DNA from: Pseudomonas sp. Irchel s3b2
GTDB lineage: Bacteria; Pseudomonadota; Gammaproteobacteria; Pseudomonadales; Pseudomonadaceae
Assembly: GCF_900187445.1 (NCBI RefSeq)
Contig: NZ_FYEB01000004.1
Location: forward strand, 310,001 to 374,000
Direction of reading: 5' to 3'
DNA length: 64,000 nucleotides
The notes under the pieces were generated by a model. It was not told the DNA's origin, searched no databases, and saw nothing but the letters and a program-made list of their open reading frames with translations. The position numbers and the translations under genes were made by a program. Within the stretch, counting starts at the first letter, position 1; every line of letters starts with the position of its first letter. Of this stretch, positions 17,315 through 25,760 are shown piece after piece.

Positions 17315-18349
17315 TTACGTCCTTGTCCTGGTGTGTGTTTCAAACCAATCGTGATCACGGTACCACGCCACGGTGTCGGTGATTGTCAGCTCTAGCGCCC
17401 GGAAACTCAGGCCAAGCTCTTTTTCACTTTTACTGTGGTTGAAACACGAGCGGTCCTTCTCTCGTACCAACAGGCGCAACGTGGCCATGCTCAGCAGGAT
17501 GGGCTTGCCGGTAATACGCGCATAGATTTCCTGCACCGCCGCCAAAGTGTATAGAAAGGCCAGCGGTAATTGTCGAACGGGTGTCTTGACGCCCGCTATA
17601 CGTCCCAGAACAGGCACCAGCTCACGCATTGTCATATGCCGGCCCGCCGCGAGATAGCGCTCACCGCGCCGTCCATGCCTGGCGGCGGCAATCTGCGCCA
17701 ATGCCACATCGCGGGCATCGACAACGGAGAAACTACCGGGGATCAGTCCGGGCAATTTGCCGCGCACGACATCGTTGACCAACTGTCCCGAGGAGGTCGG
17801 GCCAATGTCGGCTGGGCCCCACATCCAGCCAGGCAGGACCATGCAGGCATGCATCTCGGGATGGACCTCCAGGAACGACAAGACGACACGGTCGGCGAGG
17901 ATCTTGCTACGGTAGTAGTCATCCGCATCGGCGTCGGCCCGCAGACATGTCTCATCGATGGACGTGCCAGGTGCGCCGTCGAGCACGGCAATGGAAGACG
18001 TATGGATGAACCGTCGAATACCGGCGCGGTAGGCCTGGTTAAGCAGGCACCGCGTACCAGACACGTTAATCTTTTCGAGTTCCTTCCAGTGGCTGCCGCC
18101 CTTGTAGTTGTCGCGAAAGAACGCCGCAGTGTGAAATACCGTATCGCAGCCTTGCAGCGTCGCTGCGAATGCGTCGACATCGGCCATGTCCCCTACGACC
18201 AGTTCCACCCCCGGCAGGTTGTTGAATTGCTGTTCACCTTTGGCCCTTGATCGGACCAGCGCTTTGACCGTACAGCCATGAGCGACCAATTCACGCACCA
18301 GGTTATTGCCCAGCAAGCCTGTTGCGCCAGTAACGAATACGCTGTGCAT
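17315..18349 (-). CDS. NAD-dependent epimerase/dehydratase (extended SDR)
   Basis: 344 residues with the extended short-chain dehydrogenase pattern: GATGLLGNN NAD(P)-binding motif at residues 8-14, a DMADVDAF acidic loop, and an active-site YYRSK (Tyr-x3-Lys) around residue 145. It resembles dihydroflavonol-4-reductase-like and hopanoid-associated epimerase-like proteins. It lies 10 bp after the NTF2-like gene and just before the histidine phosphatase gene, so the three form one transcript, opposite a LysR regulator. Confidence 0.87.
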   Translation of the reverse strand: MHSVFVTGATGLLGNNLVRELVAHGCTVKALVRSRAKGEQQFNNLPGVELVVGDMADVDAFAATLQGCDTVFHTAAFFRDNYKGGSHWKELEKINVSGTRCLLNQAYRAGIRRFIHTSSIAVLDGAPGTSIDETCLRADADADDYYRSKILADRVVLSFLEVHPEMHACMVLPGWMWGPADIGPTSSGQLVNDVVRGKLPGLIPGSFSVVDARDVALAQIAAARHGRRGERYLAAGRHMTMRELVPVLGRIAGVKTPVRQLPLAFLYTLAAVQEIYARITGKPILLSMATLRLLVREKDRSCFNHSKSEKELGLSFRALELTITDTVAWYRDHDWFETHTRTRT

Positions 18350-18359
18350 CTCTCAATCC

Positions 18360-18776
18360 TCAGTTTGATCGGCTAAAAAATGACATCAACACCGCACTGT
18401 CGAAGAAGGCCTCTTCACGAATGGCCAGCCCGTCTTTGAAGGTGAAGTGTGCGGCGTAGTACACGGCGATGTGGCGACCATGGGGTGGAATCACCCGGTC
18501 CGGCAGCACTAATGGTGCGGTGAAGGTGCCGGTCAGGAAGGCGGTCAGTGCTAAACGATCGTTATCGACGGCAAATGGGCTGAAGGTCAGCTGGGCATCG
18601 GGGAACGCTTCGAGTAATGCGGTTTCTCGCTGGCGCATGGATTCGCGACCGGTTTGCATCCCCATCCCATCGAAGTAGATGAAGTCTTCGCAAACCAGCG
18701 CAAGCATCGCCTCCACATCACGGCGATTGAAGGCGCTGGCGGCGCGTTCCGCAAAGTCGTTGGGGCCAGTAGTCAT
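18360..18776 (-). CDS. NTF2/SnoaL-like protein
   Basis: 138 residues with the small cone-shaped NTF2-like fold pattern: an N-terminal helix FAERAASAFNRRDVEAMLAL, a DFIYFDGMGMQTGRESMR stretch and later beta-strands. Many such proteins are isomerases, cyclases or dehydratases acting on small metabolites; the pocket residues cannot be assigned. First gene of the operon, divergent from LysR at 18898 across a 121-bp promoter region. Confidence 0.8.
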   Translation of the reverse strand: MTTGPNDFAERAASAFNRRDVEAMLALVCEDFIYFDGMGMQTGRESMRQRETALLEAFPDAQLTFSPFAVDNDRLALTAFLTGTFTAPLVLPDRVIPPHGRHIAVYYAAHFTFKDGLAIREEAFFDSAVLMSFFSRSN

Positions 18777-18865
18777 ACAGTCCGTTCCATTCCATTCGTT
18801 TCGAGGGTCTGTAGATATACCTTTGAGGTCTCTGTCGAAAAACAGCGACTACTGCATAATGGCTT

Positions 18866-18877
18866 TGCATATATGCA
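18866..18877. promoter_or_regulatory. TGCATATATGCA palindrome, candidate LysR operator
   Basis: A perfect 12-bp palindrome between the NTF2-like gene and the LysR gene, with a further TGCATAA at 18853-18859. It lies about 20 bp before the LysR start, which suits autoregulation. Confidence 0.45.
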
Positions 18878-18897
18878 GACCAGGGAGGCTATGAAGC

Positions 18898-19779
18898 ATG
18901 GCGTTGCAAGCAAATTGGGATGATCTTCGTCTGCTGTTGGCCGTCTCGCGGCGCGGTAGCTTTCTTCAGGCCGGCCAATTGCTGGGGGTCGCTGCGTCTA
19001 CGGTGTCGCGACGGCTGACCCAGCTTGAAGGTGCACTTGGCGAGCCACTCGTCGAGCGGGGCGTTGAAGGATGCTGGTTGACCCCGCGAGGCCAATCCCT
19101 CGTGGACGTTGCCCTGGCTGCTGAAGCGGGCTTGAGGCGTCAAACCGTTACGGGCATGTCCGAGTTACACACAGAGCTATCTGGTAGTGTCGTGGTCAGT
19201 GCAGGAGAGGGATTCTCGTCTTGCGTGCTGGAGGCCGCGAGTCGCTTCACCTCTGCGCACCCACGATGCTCGGTGGAATTGCTGATAACCGCCGACTTTC
19301 ACAAGATTGTCCGCGGCGCCGCAGACATTGCAATACGCACAGTTCATCTGGGCGAGCCGTCGCTGATTTATCGCCCCATAGGCAGGCTCGCTTACGGTGT
19401 CTTCGCCGATGCAGGTTATCTGAAGCGGTTTCCAGGAGTGACGCCAGCCACTGCGGTCAATATTGCCTTGCTTCCTCCGCTGGATATGTTGCCGCAAATG
19501 TGTGCGGCAAAGGCTGCGGGGCTGGATCGCACGCAGATCAGCGTGAACTCATTCGCTGTTCAGCTCGAATCGGTGAAGCGAGGTATGGGCGTGGCAGTGC
19601 TGCCCCGTATTCTGGCGAAAGACCTGATCGGGGTGTTCCCGGATCTCCAACTTCCAGATATGGAGGTCTATCTGGTGACCCGGCCGCAGGCATTGAAACA
19701 GGCTCACATCAAATGTTTTTTTGTCATCCTGGAGCAGGTACTGCTTGAAGCCCTTTGCGTAGATGTCGGCACTGATTGA
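18898..19779 (+). CDS. LysR-family transcriptional regulator
   Basis: 293 residues with an N-terminal winged HTH (GSFLQAGQLLGVAASTVSRR at about residues 20-39) and a LysR effector domain. GGGAGG at 18883-18888 precedes ATG 18898 by 9 bases. Divergent from the NTF2/SDR/phosphatase operon, its probable target. It is convergent with the next LysR gene, leaving a 9-bp gap. Confidence 0.9.
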   Translation: MALQANWDDLRLLLAVSRRGSFLQAGQLLGVAASTVSRRLTQLEGALGEPLVERGVEGCWLTPRGQSLVDVALAAEAGLRRQTVTGMSELHTELSGSVVVSAGEGFSSCVLEAASRFTSAHPRCSVELLITADFHKIVRGAADIAIRTVHLGEPSLIYRPIGRLAYGVFADAGYLKRFPGVTPATAVNIALLPPLDMLPQMCAAKAAGLDRTQISVNSFAVQLESVKRGMGVAVLPRILAKDLIGVFPDLQLPDMEVYLVTRPQALKQAHIKCFFVILEQVLLEALCVDVGTD

Positions 19780-19788
19780 AAACTGCAT

Positions 19789-20673
19789 TCATATCTGTTC
19801 CAGCAACCAGGTACGGAACGCCATGAGTGACGGTAGCATTTCATTGCGCGGCGGATAGGTCAGGTAGTAACTGCGCTGACTGGCGAAAGGCAGGTCCAGG
19901 CTGATCAGCTCTGAGTTGGCCAGCTCGTCGGCCACCAGAATACGCGGCACCAGACCGATACCGATGCCGGCTCTGACGGCCTGGATCAAGTGCGAGGTGA
20001 GTTCGAAACTTGGCCCCAGGCGCATCATTCGATGGGGCAAGCCGTGGTGGCTGAACCACTCGCCCCAAACGTTGGGATTGTTCGTGACATTGAGCAGTAT
20101 CTGTCCACCAATGCGCTCCGGTGTCCAGTCGTCATGGGCCTGGGCCGCTTGCGGCGAAATGATCACCATCATTTCTTCTGCGTGCAGGCGATGGCTGATC
20201 AGGCCCGGTAAATCGGCATTGCCGACAATGATCGCGGCATCGATGCCGCTGGTTTCAAAGTCGATGGCGTCGATCCGGGAGTTGATGTGCACCAGCATAC
20301 CGGGATGGGTTTTGTAGAAGTCATGAAGGCGCGGCAATAACCACTTCGAGCCGAAGGTCGGCAATGTGGCCAGGCGCAACGTGCCGCTGCCTGATTGATA
20401 AGCCATTGCCTGCAACGTGGCGCTGCGGATGCGTCCGAGCGCCTCAGTCATTTCCCGCTGATAAAGACGACCGACATCGGTCAACTGCACCTGCCGGCCT
20501 TCACGGCGAAACAGCGTCAGGCCCAGTTGCTGTTCCAGCGCCTGGACTTGGCGGCTGACTGCACTTTGAGTCAGTGAGAGTTCCATCGCGGCGCGGGTGT
20601 AGCTTTCATGTCGGGCGGCGGCTTCAAAGGCCAGCAGCAACGACATCGAGGGGGTGAGGTGGCGGTAATTCAT
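19789..20673 (-). CDS. LysR-family regulator, GcvA-like
   Basis: 294 residues. The sequence SMSLLLAFEAAARHESYTRA and LTQSAVSRQVQALE is the GcvA-type LysR helix-turn-helix, with an effector domain ending in LPSLMAFRTWLLEQI. It faces away from the YdiJ-type dehydrogenase gene (158 bp between starts), so control of that gene in response to a 2-hydroxyacid is a natural guess from layout. Confidence 0.9.
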   Translation of the reverse strand: MNYRHLTPSMSLLLAFEAAARHESYTRAAMELSLTQSAVSRQVQALEQQLGLTLFRREGRQVQLTDVGRLYQREMTEALGRIRSATLQAMAYQSGSGTLRLATLPTFGSKWLLPRLHDFYKTHPGMLVHINSRIDAIDFETSGIDAAIIVGNADLPGLISHRLHAEEMMVIISPQAAQAHDDWTPERIGGQILLNVTNNPNVWGEWFSHHGLPHRMMRLGPSFELTSHLIQAVRAGIGIGLVPRILVADELANSELISLDLPFASQRSYYLTYPPRNEMLPSLMAFRTWLLEQI

Positions 20674-20831
20674 TCGTAAAAGTCATCGATAGCAGCAGGA
20701 TTATCCGTTTGTCCGGCACCAGAACCTGCAGGATCATTGGCGCAGCCGACGACCTGAGGCTGAACCATTAATGCTCAGGCGACAAGTGTTTTGATTTTTC
20801 CGTGATTAGACCTACAAGAGACCATCCTGCG

Positions 20832-23800
20832 ATGATCGCCCAGTTGACGACCGTTGAACCCGCGGCACAGTACCCGGAATTTCTGCAAGCCCTGCGCGCC
20901 AGCGGCTTCCGCGGTCAGCTCAGTGCCGACTATGCCACTCGGACCGTGCTGGCGACCGACAACTCGATTTACCAGCGTTTGCCGCAAGCGGCGGTGTTCC
21001 CCCTGGACGCGGACGACATCGTGCGCATCGCTACCTTGATGGCCGAACCACGCTTTCGCCAAATCAAGCTGACCCCGCGGGGCGGCGGCACCGGGACCAA
21101 CGGCCAGTCATTGACCGATGGCATCGTGGTCGACTTGTCGCGGCACATGAACACGGTTCTGGAAATCAACGTCGCCGAGCGTTGGGTGCGGGTGCAGGCG
21201 GGCGTGGTCAAGGACCAGCTCAATGCCGCGCTCAAACCTCATGGGCTGTTCTTCGCCCCGGAGCTGTCGACCTCCAACCGCGCCACCGTGGGCGGCATGA
21301 TCAACACGGACGCCAGTGGCCAGGGCAGCTGCACCTATGGCAAGACCCGCGATCATGTGCTGGAGCTGCACAGCGTACTGCTCGGCGGTGAGCGCCTGCA
21401 CAGCCAGCCTCTCTCCGATGCGGAGCTGGAGGCGGTGTGTACGCAGCCCGGCCGCATCGGCGAGGTGTACCGCACCGCGCGGCAGATTCAGGAAACCCAG
21501 GCCGACTTGATCGAGTCGGTGTTCCCCAAGCTCAACCGCTGTCTGACCGGTTACGACTTGGCGCACCTGCGCGATGAGCAGGGGCGTTTCAACCTCAATA
21601 GCGTGCTCTGCGGTGCAGAAGGATCGTTGGGCTACATTGTCGAAGCCAAGCTCAACGTGCTGCCGATTCCCAAATACTCGGTGTTGGTGAACGTACGCTA
21701 CGGCAGCTTCATGGATGCGCTGCGCGACGCCAACGCGCTGTTGGCGCACAAGCCGCTGTCCATCGAAACCGTGGACTCCAAGGTGTTGCTGCTGGCGATG
21801 AAAGACATTGTCTGGCACAGCGTCGCCGAGTATTTCCCGACCGACGCCGAGCGCGCGACGCTGGGCATCAATCTGGTGGAGTTCAGCGGGGAAGACCTGA
21901 CGCAAGTGAACGCTCGCGTGGCATCGTTCGTGGAGCATCTGCAGGCCGACACAACGATCGAGCGGCTGGGCCACACGTTGGCCGAAGGTGCCGAAGCAGT
22001 GACCCGTGTATACGCCATGCGCAAACGCTCGGTCGGGCTACTGGGCAACGTCGAAGGCGAGATTCGCCCGCAGCCTTTCGTTGAAGACACCGCCGTGCCG
22101 CCGGAGAAGTTGGCCGACTACATCGCTGAGTTCCGCGCCTTGCTGGACAGCCATGGTCTGGCCTACGGCATGTTCGGTCACGTCGATGCCGGTGTGTTGC
22201 ATGTGCGCCCGGCGCTGGACATGAAAGACCCGGCCCAGGCCGCTCTGATCAAACCGATTTCCGATGCCGTGGCCGAGCTGACCCTGCGTTATGGTGGGCT
22301 GCTGTGGGGCGAGCACGGCAAGGGTTTACGTTCGGAATATGTTCCTGAGTTTTTTGGCGAACTGTACCCGGCGCTGCAATCGCTCAAGGGCGCGTTCGAC
22401 CCACACAATCAGCTCAATCCCGGCAAGATCTGCACGCCGCCGGATGCCGCCCAAGGCTTGCTCAAGGTCAACGAAGTGACACTGCGCGGTGATCTGGATC
22501 GGCAAATCGACGAGCGCGTCTGGCAAAGTTTCGGCACCGCCGTGCACTGCAACGGTAACGGCGCTTGCTACAACTACGACCCCAACGATGCGATGTGCCC
22601 GTCGTGGAAAGCCACCCGTGAACGCCAGCATTCGCCGAAGGGCAGGGCGTCATTGATTCGCGAGTGGTTGCGTCTGCAAGGCGCGGCCAATATTGATGTT
22701 CTGGAAGCGGCGCGGGGCAAATTGTCGTGGTTGAGCGGGTTGCCGACGCGGTTGCGCAATAACCTGGCGCGCTCGCGCGGCGAGGCGGATTTCTCCCACG
22801 AAGTCTACGACGCGATGGCGGGCTGTCTGGCCTGTAAATCCTGTGCGGGACAATGCCCGGTCAAGGTCAACGTCCCGGAATTCCGCTCGCGTTTTCTGGA
22901 GCTGTACCACGGTCGTTATCAACGCCCGATTCGCGACTACCTGATCGGCTCGCTGGAGTTCACCATTCCTTACATGGCCTATGCGCCGGGCCTGTACAAC
23001 GCGGTAATGGGCTCGAAATGGATGAGCCGCTTGCTTGAGCGACACGTCGGCATGCTCGACAGTCCGCTGATCAACCGCTACGACTTGCAGGCCACGTTGA
23101 CCCGCTGCAAGGTCGTTGTCGCCAGCGTGCCGGCCCTGCGAGAACTGACGCCTGCTCAACGTGAGCGTAGCGTGGTGCTGGTGCAGGACGCCTTCACTCG
23201 TTACTTCGAAACCCCGTTGCTGGCGAGCTTTATCCAGTTGGCGCATCAGTTGGGCTATCGGGTGTTTTTGGCGCCCTATAGCGCCAACGGCAAGCCTTTG
23301 CACGTACAGGGCTTCCTCGGCGCATTCGCCAAGGCGGCGATCCGCAACGCCCATCAGCTCAAGGCACTGGCAGACTGCGAAGTACCGCTGGTGGGCCTGG
23401 ATCCAGCGATGACGCTGGTCTACCGTCAGGAGTATCAAAAAGTACCGGGGCTCAATGATTGCCCGAAAGTCTTGCTCCCTCAGGAGTGGCTCTTCGATGT
23501 GTTGCCCGAAAACCCGCATCCCGCTACCCAGACATTCCGTTTGTTGGCGCACTGCACCGAGAAGACCAATGTGCCGGCCAGCACTTCGCAATGGGAAACA
23601 GTGTTTGCAAGGCTTGGGCTTAAGCTGGTGACTGAGGCGACCGGCTGTTGTGGCATGTCCGGTACCTACGGCCATGAGGCGCGAAACCAGGACACCTCGC
23701 GGACCATTTTCGAGCAGTCATGGGCCGGCAAGCTGGACGCGATGGGTGAAGCACTGGCAACGGGTTACTCCTGCCGCAGTCAGGTAAAGCGCCAGGCCAA

Positions 23801-23855
23801 CAGGCAACTGCGCCACCCATTGGAAGTGGTGTTGGAGCATGCGCGCGCAGAGTAG
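20832..23855 (+). CDS. ydiJ: FAD/Fe-S dehydrogenase, YdiJ type (D-2-hydroxyacid dehydrogenase)
   Basis: 1007 residues from ATG 20832; a GTG at 20802 is in frame, but homologues begin at MIAQ-like sequence. Order of domains: FAD-binding (about 50-270, with TPRGGGTGTNGQ), FAD-linked oxidase C-terminal domain (to about 540), a cysteine-rich region (CNGNGACYNYDP), a ferredoxin motif CLACKSCAGQCPVKVNVPEF near residue 660, and a C-terminal CCG-type segment TGCCGMSGTYGHEARN. E. coli YdiJ oxidises D-2-hydroxyglutarate; the same reaction with electrons passed to the quinone pool is likely. Divergent from the GcvA-like LysR. Confidence 0.9.
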   Translation: MIAQLTTVEPAAQYPEFLQALRASGFRGQLSADYATRTVLATDNSIYQRLPQAAVFPLDADDIVRIATLMAEPRFRQIKLTPRGGGTGTNGQSLTDGIVVDLSRHMNTVLEINVAERWVRVQAGVVKDQLNAALKPHGLFFAPELSTSNRATVGGMINTDASGQGSCTYGKTRDHVLELHSVLLGGERLHSQPLSDAELEAVCTQPGRIGEVYRTARQIQETQADLIESVFPKLNRCLTGYDLAHLRDEQGRFNLNSVLCGAEGSLGYIVEAKLNVLPIPKYSVLVNVRYGSFMDALRDANALLAHKPLSIETVDSKVLLLAMKDIVWHSVAEYFPTDAERATLGINLVEFSGEDLTQVNARVASFVEHLQADTTIERLGHTLAEGAEAVTRVYAMRKRSVGLLGNVEGEIRPQPFVEDTAVPPEKLADYIAEFRALLDSHGLAYGMFGHVDAGVLHVRPALDMKDPAQAALIKPISDAVAELTLRYGGLLWGEHGKGLRSEYVPEFFGELYPALQSLKGAFDPHNQLNPGKICTPPDAAQGLLKVNEVTLRGDLDRQIDERVWQSFGTAVHCNGNGACYNYDPNDAMCPSWKATRERQHSPKGRASLIREWLRLQGAANIDVLEAARGKLSWLSGLPTRLRNNLARSRGEADFSHEVYDAMAGCLACKSCAGQCPVKVNVPEFRSRFLELYHGRYQRPIRDYLIGSLEFTIPYMAYAPGLYNAVMGSKWMSRLLERHVGMLDSPLINRYDLQATLTRCKVVVASVPALRELTPAQRERSVVLVQDAFTRYFETPLLASFIQLAHQLGYRVFLAPYSANGKPLHVQGFLGAFAKAAIRNAHQLKALADCEVPLVGLDPAMTLVYRQEYQKVPGLNDCPKVLLPQEWLFDVLPENPHPATQTFRLLAHCTEKTNVPASTSQWETVFARLGLKLVTEATGCCGMSGTYGHEARNQDTSRTIFEQSWAGKLDAMGEALATGYSCRSQVKRQANRQLRHPLEVVLEHARAE

Positions 23856-23972
23856 GGGAGCTTGAGTAACCTTGTGGATCGCCAACGTGTGTTCAGGGCT
23901 ACGCTAAAGCTATGCGAGTCGTCGATCAATGGTGATCCACTGTTCGCGCTGCGTCCGCCCCTGGAGCGCCCA

Positions 23973-24569
23973 ATGTCGCCCATCACCCCGCGCCTGATGG
24001 CGCTGTTTGCTCTTTGCCTGACGCTTGAAGCGCCAGCCCAGACCAACGCCTGCCCAGCTGGCGAGAAACAAGTGTGCCTGGACGGCTGCATCTGCCTGCC
24101 AGATCCGGGACAGGTGCTCGGCCCCTTGCCAGATGGCATCTATCAGATCGCGACACCTGCCCTGGCGCTGTGGCTGACCCAGGCCCGCGCTGAAGCAGCC
24201 AACGCCGGCCTCCAACCCATTCCACCGCACATCCGGGCGCAACTGCTGCGCTGGTACGACCCCAGCGTCCTCGATACCGCGCGCTACAAAATTAGCGACA
24301 ACGGCGAATTCAGCACCGCCACTGCCATGCTGCAAAACCCCGATGTCGGTGCCGTGACGCTGATCGACATCATCCTCTTCCGGGACGCTCAAGCCGCAGA
24401 ACAGAACATCGCGCTCTGGGCTCATGAACTAAAGCATGTGCAGCAGTTTCAAGAATGGGGGGTAGAGGAATTTGCCCAGCGCTATACACAAGATTTCAAT
24501 GCTGTGGAAGCGCCGGCTTATGCCATACAGGCTGAGGTCAGACGATGGATGCGGGAAGGGACTTACTGA
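23973..24569 (+). CDS. Secreted DUF4157-like protein with HEXXH motif
   Basis: 198 residues from ATG 23973, with a signal peptide (cleavage likely after APAQ) and a Cys-rich segment just behind it (CPAGEKQVCLDGCICLP). The later WAHELKHVQQF contains HELKH, a zinc-binding HEXXH, as in DUF4157 proteins; a glutamate-rich stretch follows. It may be a periplasmic peptidase-like protein, but activity is unproven. The frame is open from 23862, which would place non-conserved residues before the signal peptide. It stands 118 bp after ydiJ. Confidence 0.75.
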   Translation: MSPITPRLMALFALCLTLEAPAQTNACPAGEKQVCLDGCICLPDPGQVLGPLPDGIYQIATPALALWLTQARAEAANAGLQPIPPHIRAQLLRWYDPSVLDTARYKISDNGEFSTATAMLQNPDVGAVTLIDIILFRDAQAAEQNIALWAHELKHVQQFQEWGVEEFAQRYTQDFNAVEAPAYAIQAEVRRWMREGTY

Positions 24570-24610
24570 AGGGTCGCGAGGCTGCCTGACAGGCAGCCCG
24601 GACACCATAA

Positions 24611-24931
24611 TCAGGTTTCGGCTTGATGGGCCGCCCAGTGTTTCATCTCTTCGGCAATGAAGTGGTTCACCAGATCGCTGTACATCTTCTCGATGGCATC
24701 CGGGCTCAGGCCCTCGGCCTCGGCCCACTCGCGACGTGTCGCCAACATCGCCTTGAAACGCTCCGGAGCACGCACCGAAGTCGCCGAGGTCTTGAACTTC
24801 GAGGCCGCCAGCACGTAGTGAAAACGCTTGCCCAACAGCTTGATAACGCTCTGATCAAGAGCATCGATCTCACGTCGGATGTCCTCCATGCCTGCGCACT
24901 CTGCGGGTTGCAACTGATTGATGACTTCCAT
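24611..24931 (-). CDS. Isochorismate-pyruvate lyase / chorismate mutase-like (PchB family)
   Basis: 106 residues from ATG 24931, with GGAG at 24940-24943; the frame is open to 24985. It is an AroQ-fold all-helical protein close in plan to PchB, which splits isochorismate to salicylate and pyruvate. Counterparts of the PchB residues Arg14, Arg31 and Lys42 are Arg19, Arg36 and Lys47, but PchB Gln90 is Glu95 here. No isochorismate synthase or siderophore gene adjoins it, so whether it makes salicylate or acts as a chorismate mutase is open. Confidence 0.78.
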   Translation of the reverse strand: MEVINQLQPAECAGMEDIRREIDALDQSVIKLLGKRFHYVLAASKFKTSATSVRAPERFKAMLATRREWAEAEGLSPDAIEKMYSDLVNHFIAEEMKHWAAHQAET

Positions 24932-25042
24932 GTAAGTGACTCCGTTTGCTGCAGTTGATGAGACGCCAACACGCCGAAACCCCACCCTCGGCTACCTTGG
25001 CGAGCATCGACAATAATCCATCTGACGATGCAACTGGGCAAA

Positions 25043-25076
25043 AAAACGCAAAAAAAACCGGCTGATGAGGCCGGTT
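25043..25076 (-). terminator. Rho-independent terminator of the 13-residue-repeat gene
   Basis: AACCGGC (25056-25062) pairs with GCCGGTT (25070-25076). Read leftward it is followed by a long T-run, and it lies 32 bp after the stop of the minus-strand gene at 25109. Confidence 0.85.
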
Positions 25077-25108
25077 CCTTTTTCGAGTGTCGCGGTAAAG
25101 CCACTCAT

Positions 25109-25471
25109 TCATGCAGTACGATTTTGAATCAGACGATCCGAACCACCTTCAGCGACGCGGTTTTCGATCAGACGATCCGAACCACCTTCAGCGACGCGGT
25201 TTTCGATCAGACGATCCGAACCACCTTCAGCGACGCGGTTTTCGATCAGGCGATCCGAGCCGCCTTCAGCGACGCGGTTCTCAATCAGACGATCCGAACC
25301 ACCTTCAGCGACGCGGTTTTCGATCAGGCGATCCGAGCCACCTTCAGCGACGCGGTTTTCGATCAGGCGATCCGAACCTCCTTCAGCGACGACCGGGTGA
25401 GCAGAGGAAGCGGCGAAAGCGTTAACTGCAAAAACCGAGAAAGCGATGCTGAGGATGATTTGGCGTTTCAT
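25109..25471 (-). CDS. Secreted protein of seven 13-residue repeats
   Basis: 120 residues: a signal peptide (MKRQIILSIAFSVFAVNAFA, cleavage after about Ala21), a short linker, then seven copies of VAEGGSDRLIENR from residue 28 to 118, the last with Gln for Glu. No catalytic motif is seen. Related repetitive secreted proteins in Pseudomonas are sometimes labelled phage infection proteins, a name without clear experimental meaning that I would not rely on. It is monocistronic, with its own strong terminator. The charged repeats with conserved Gly-Gly look like a beta-turn or linear repeat array. Confidence 0.82.
   Translation of the reverse strand: MKRQIILSIAFSVFAVNAFAASSAHPVVAEGGSDRLIENRVAEGGSDRLIENRVAEGGSDRLIENRVAEGGSDRLIENRVAEGGSDRLIENRVAEGGSDRLIENRVAEGGSDRLIQNRTA
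25118..25390. repeat. 39-bp tandem repeat, seven units, inside a secreted protein gene
   Basis: 273 bp made of seven 39-bp units, in frame, nearly identical at the DNA level (variation such as GATCAGACGATCCGAACC versus GATCAGGCGATCCGAGCC). The high DNA identity suggests recent expansion by slippage or recombination, so copy number may vary between strains. Confidence 0.9.
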
Positions 25472-25658
25472 GATGGTGTGCTCCGGGGTGTTATTGGTTG
25501 GGTATGGAGCGGATGTTACGCCGAGGATTTTTTATGAGAACTTCATTGCGCTGATGGTGACTATCGATGCGAGCGATGGATGCAACGAGCGGGTGAGCGT
25601 CGCGTCTACGCCGGGGCAAACGCCTGACCGAGCGCAATCCTCCAAACACCCAATACCC

Positions 25659-25684
25659 TGTGGGAGCGAGCTTGCTCGCGATGG
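25659..25684. repeat. Single REP element
   Basis: TGTGGGAGCGAGCTTGCTCG followed by CGATGG is the common Pseudomonas REP palindrome (GAGCGAGCTTGCTCGC). It lies in the 289-bp gap before the permease gene end, where nothing else was seen. Confidence 0.8.
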
Positions 25685-25760
25685 CGTAGTGTCAGCCAAC
25701 ATCAATGTTTGGATGTGCTGGCCGGCACTACGCCGCGCGCCATGAACGAGGATCGAAGCC

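Noticed and set aside
25118..25390. CRISPR array
   Set aside because: The 39-bp units are contiguous tandem repeats without spacers and are in frame within a secreted protein gene; no cas genes are present.
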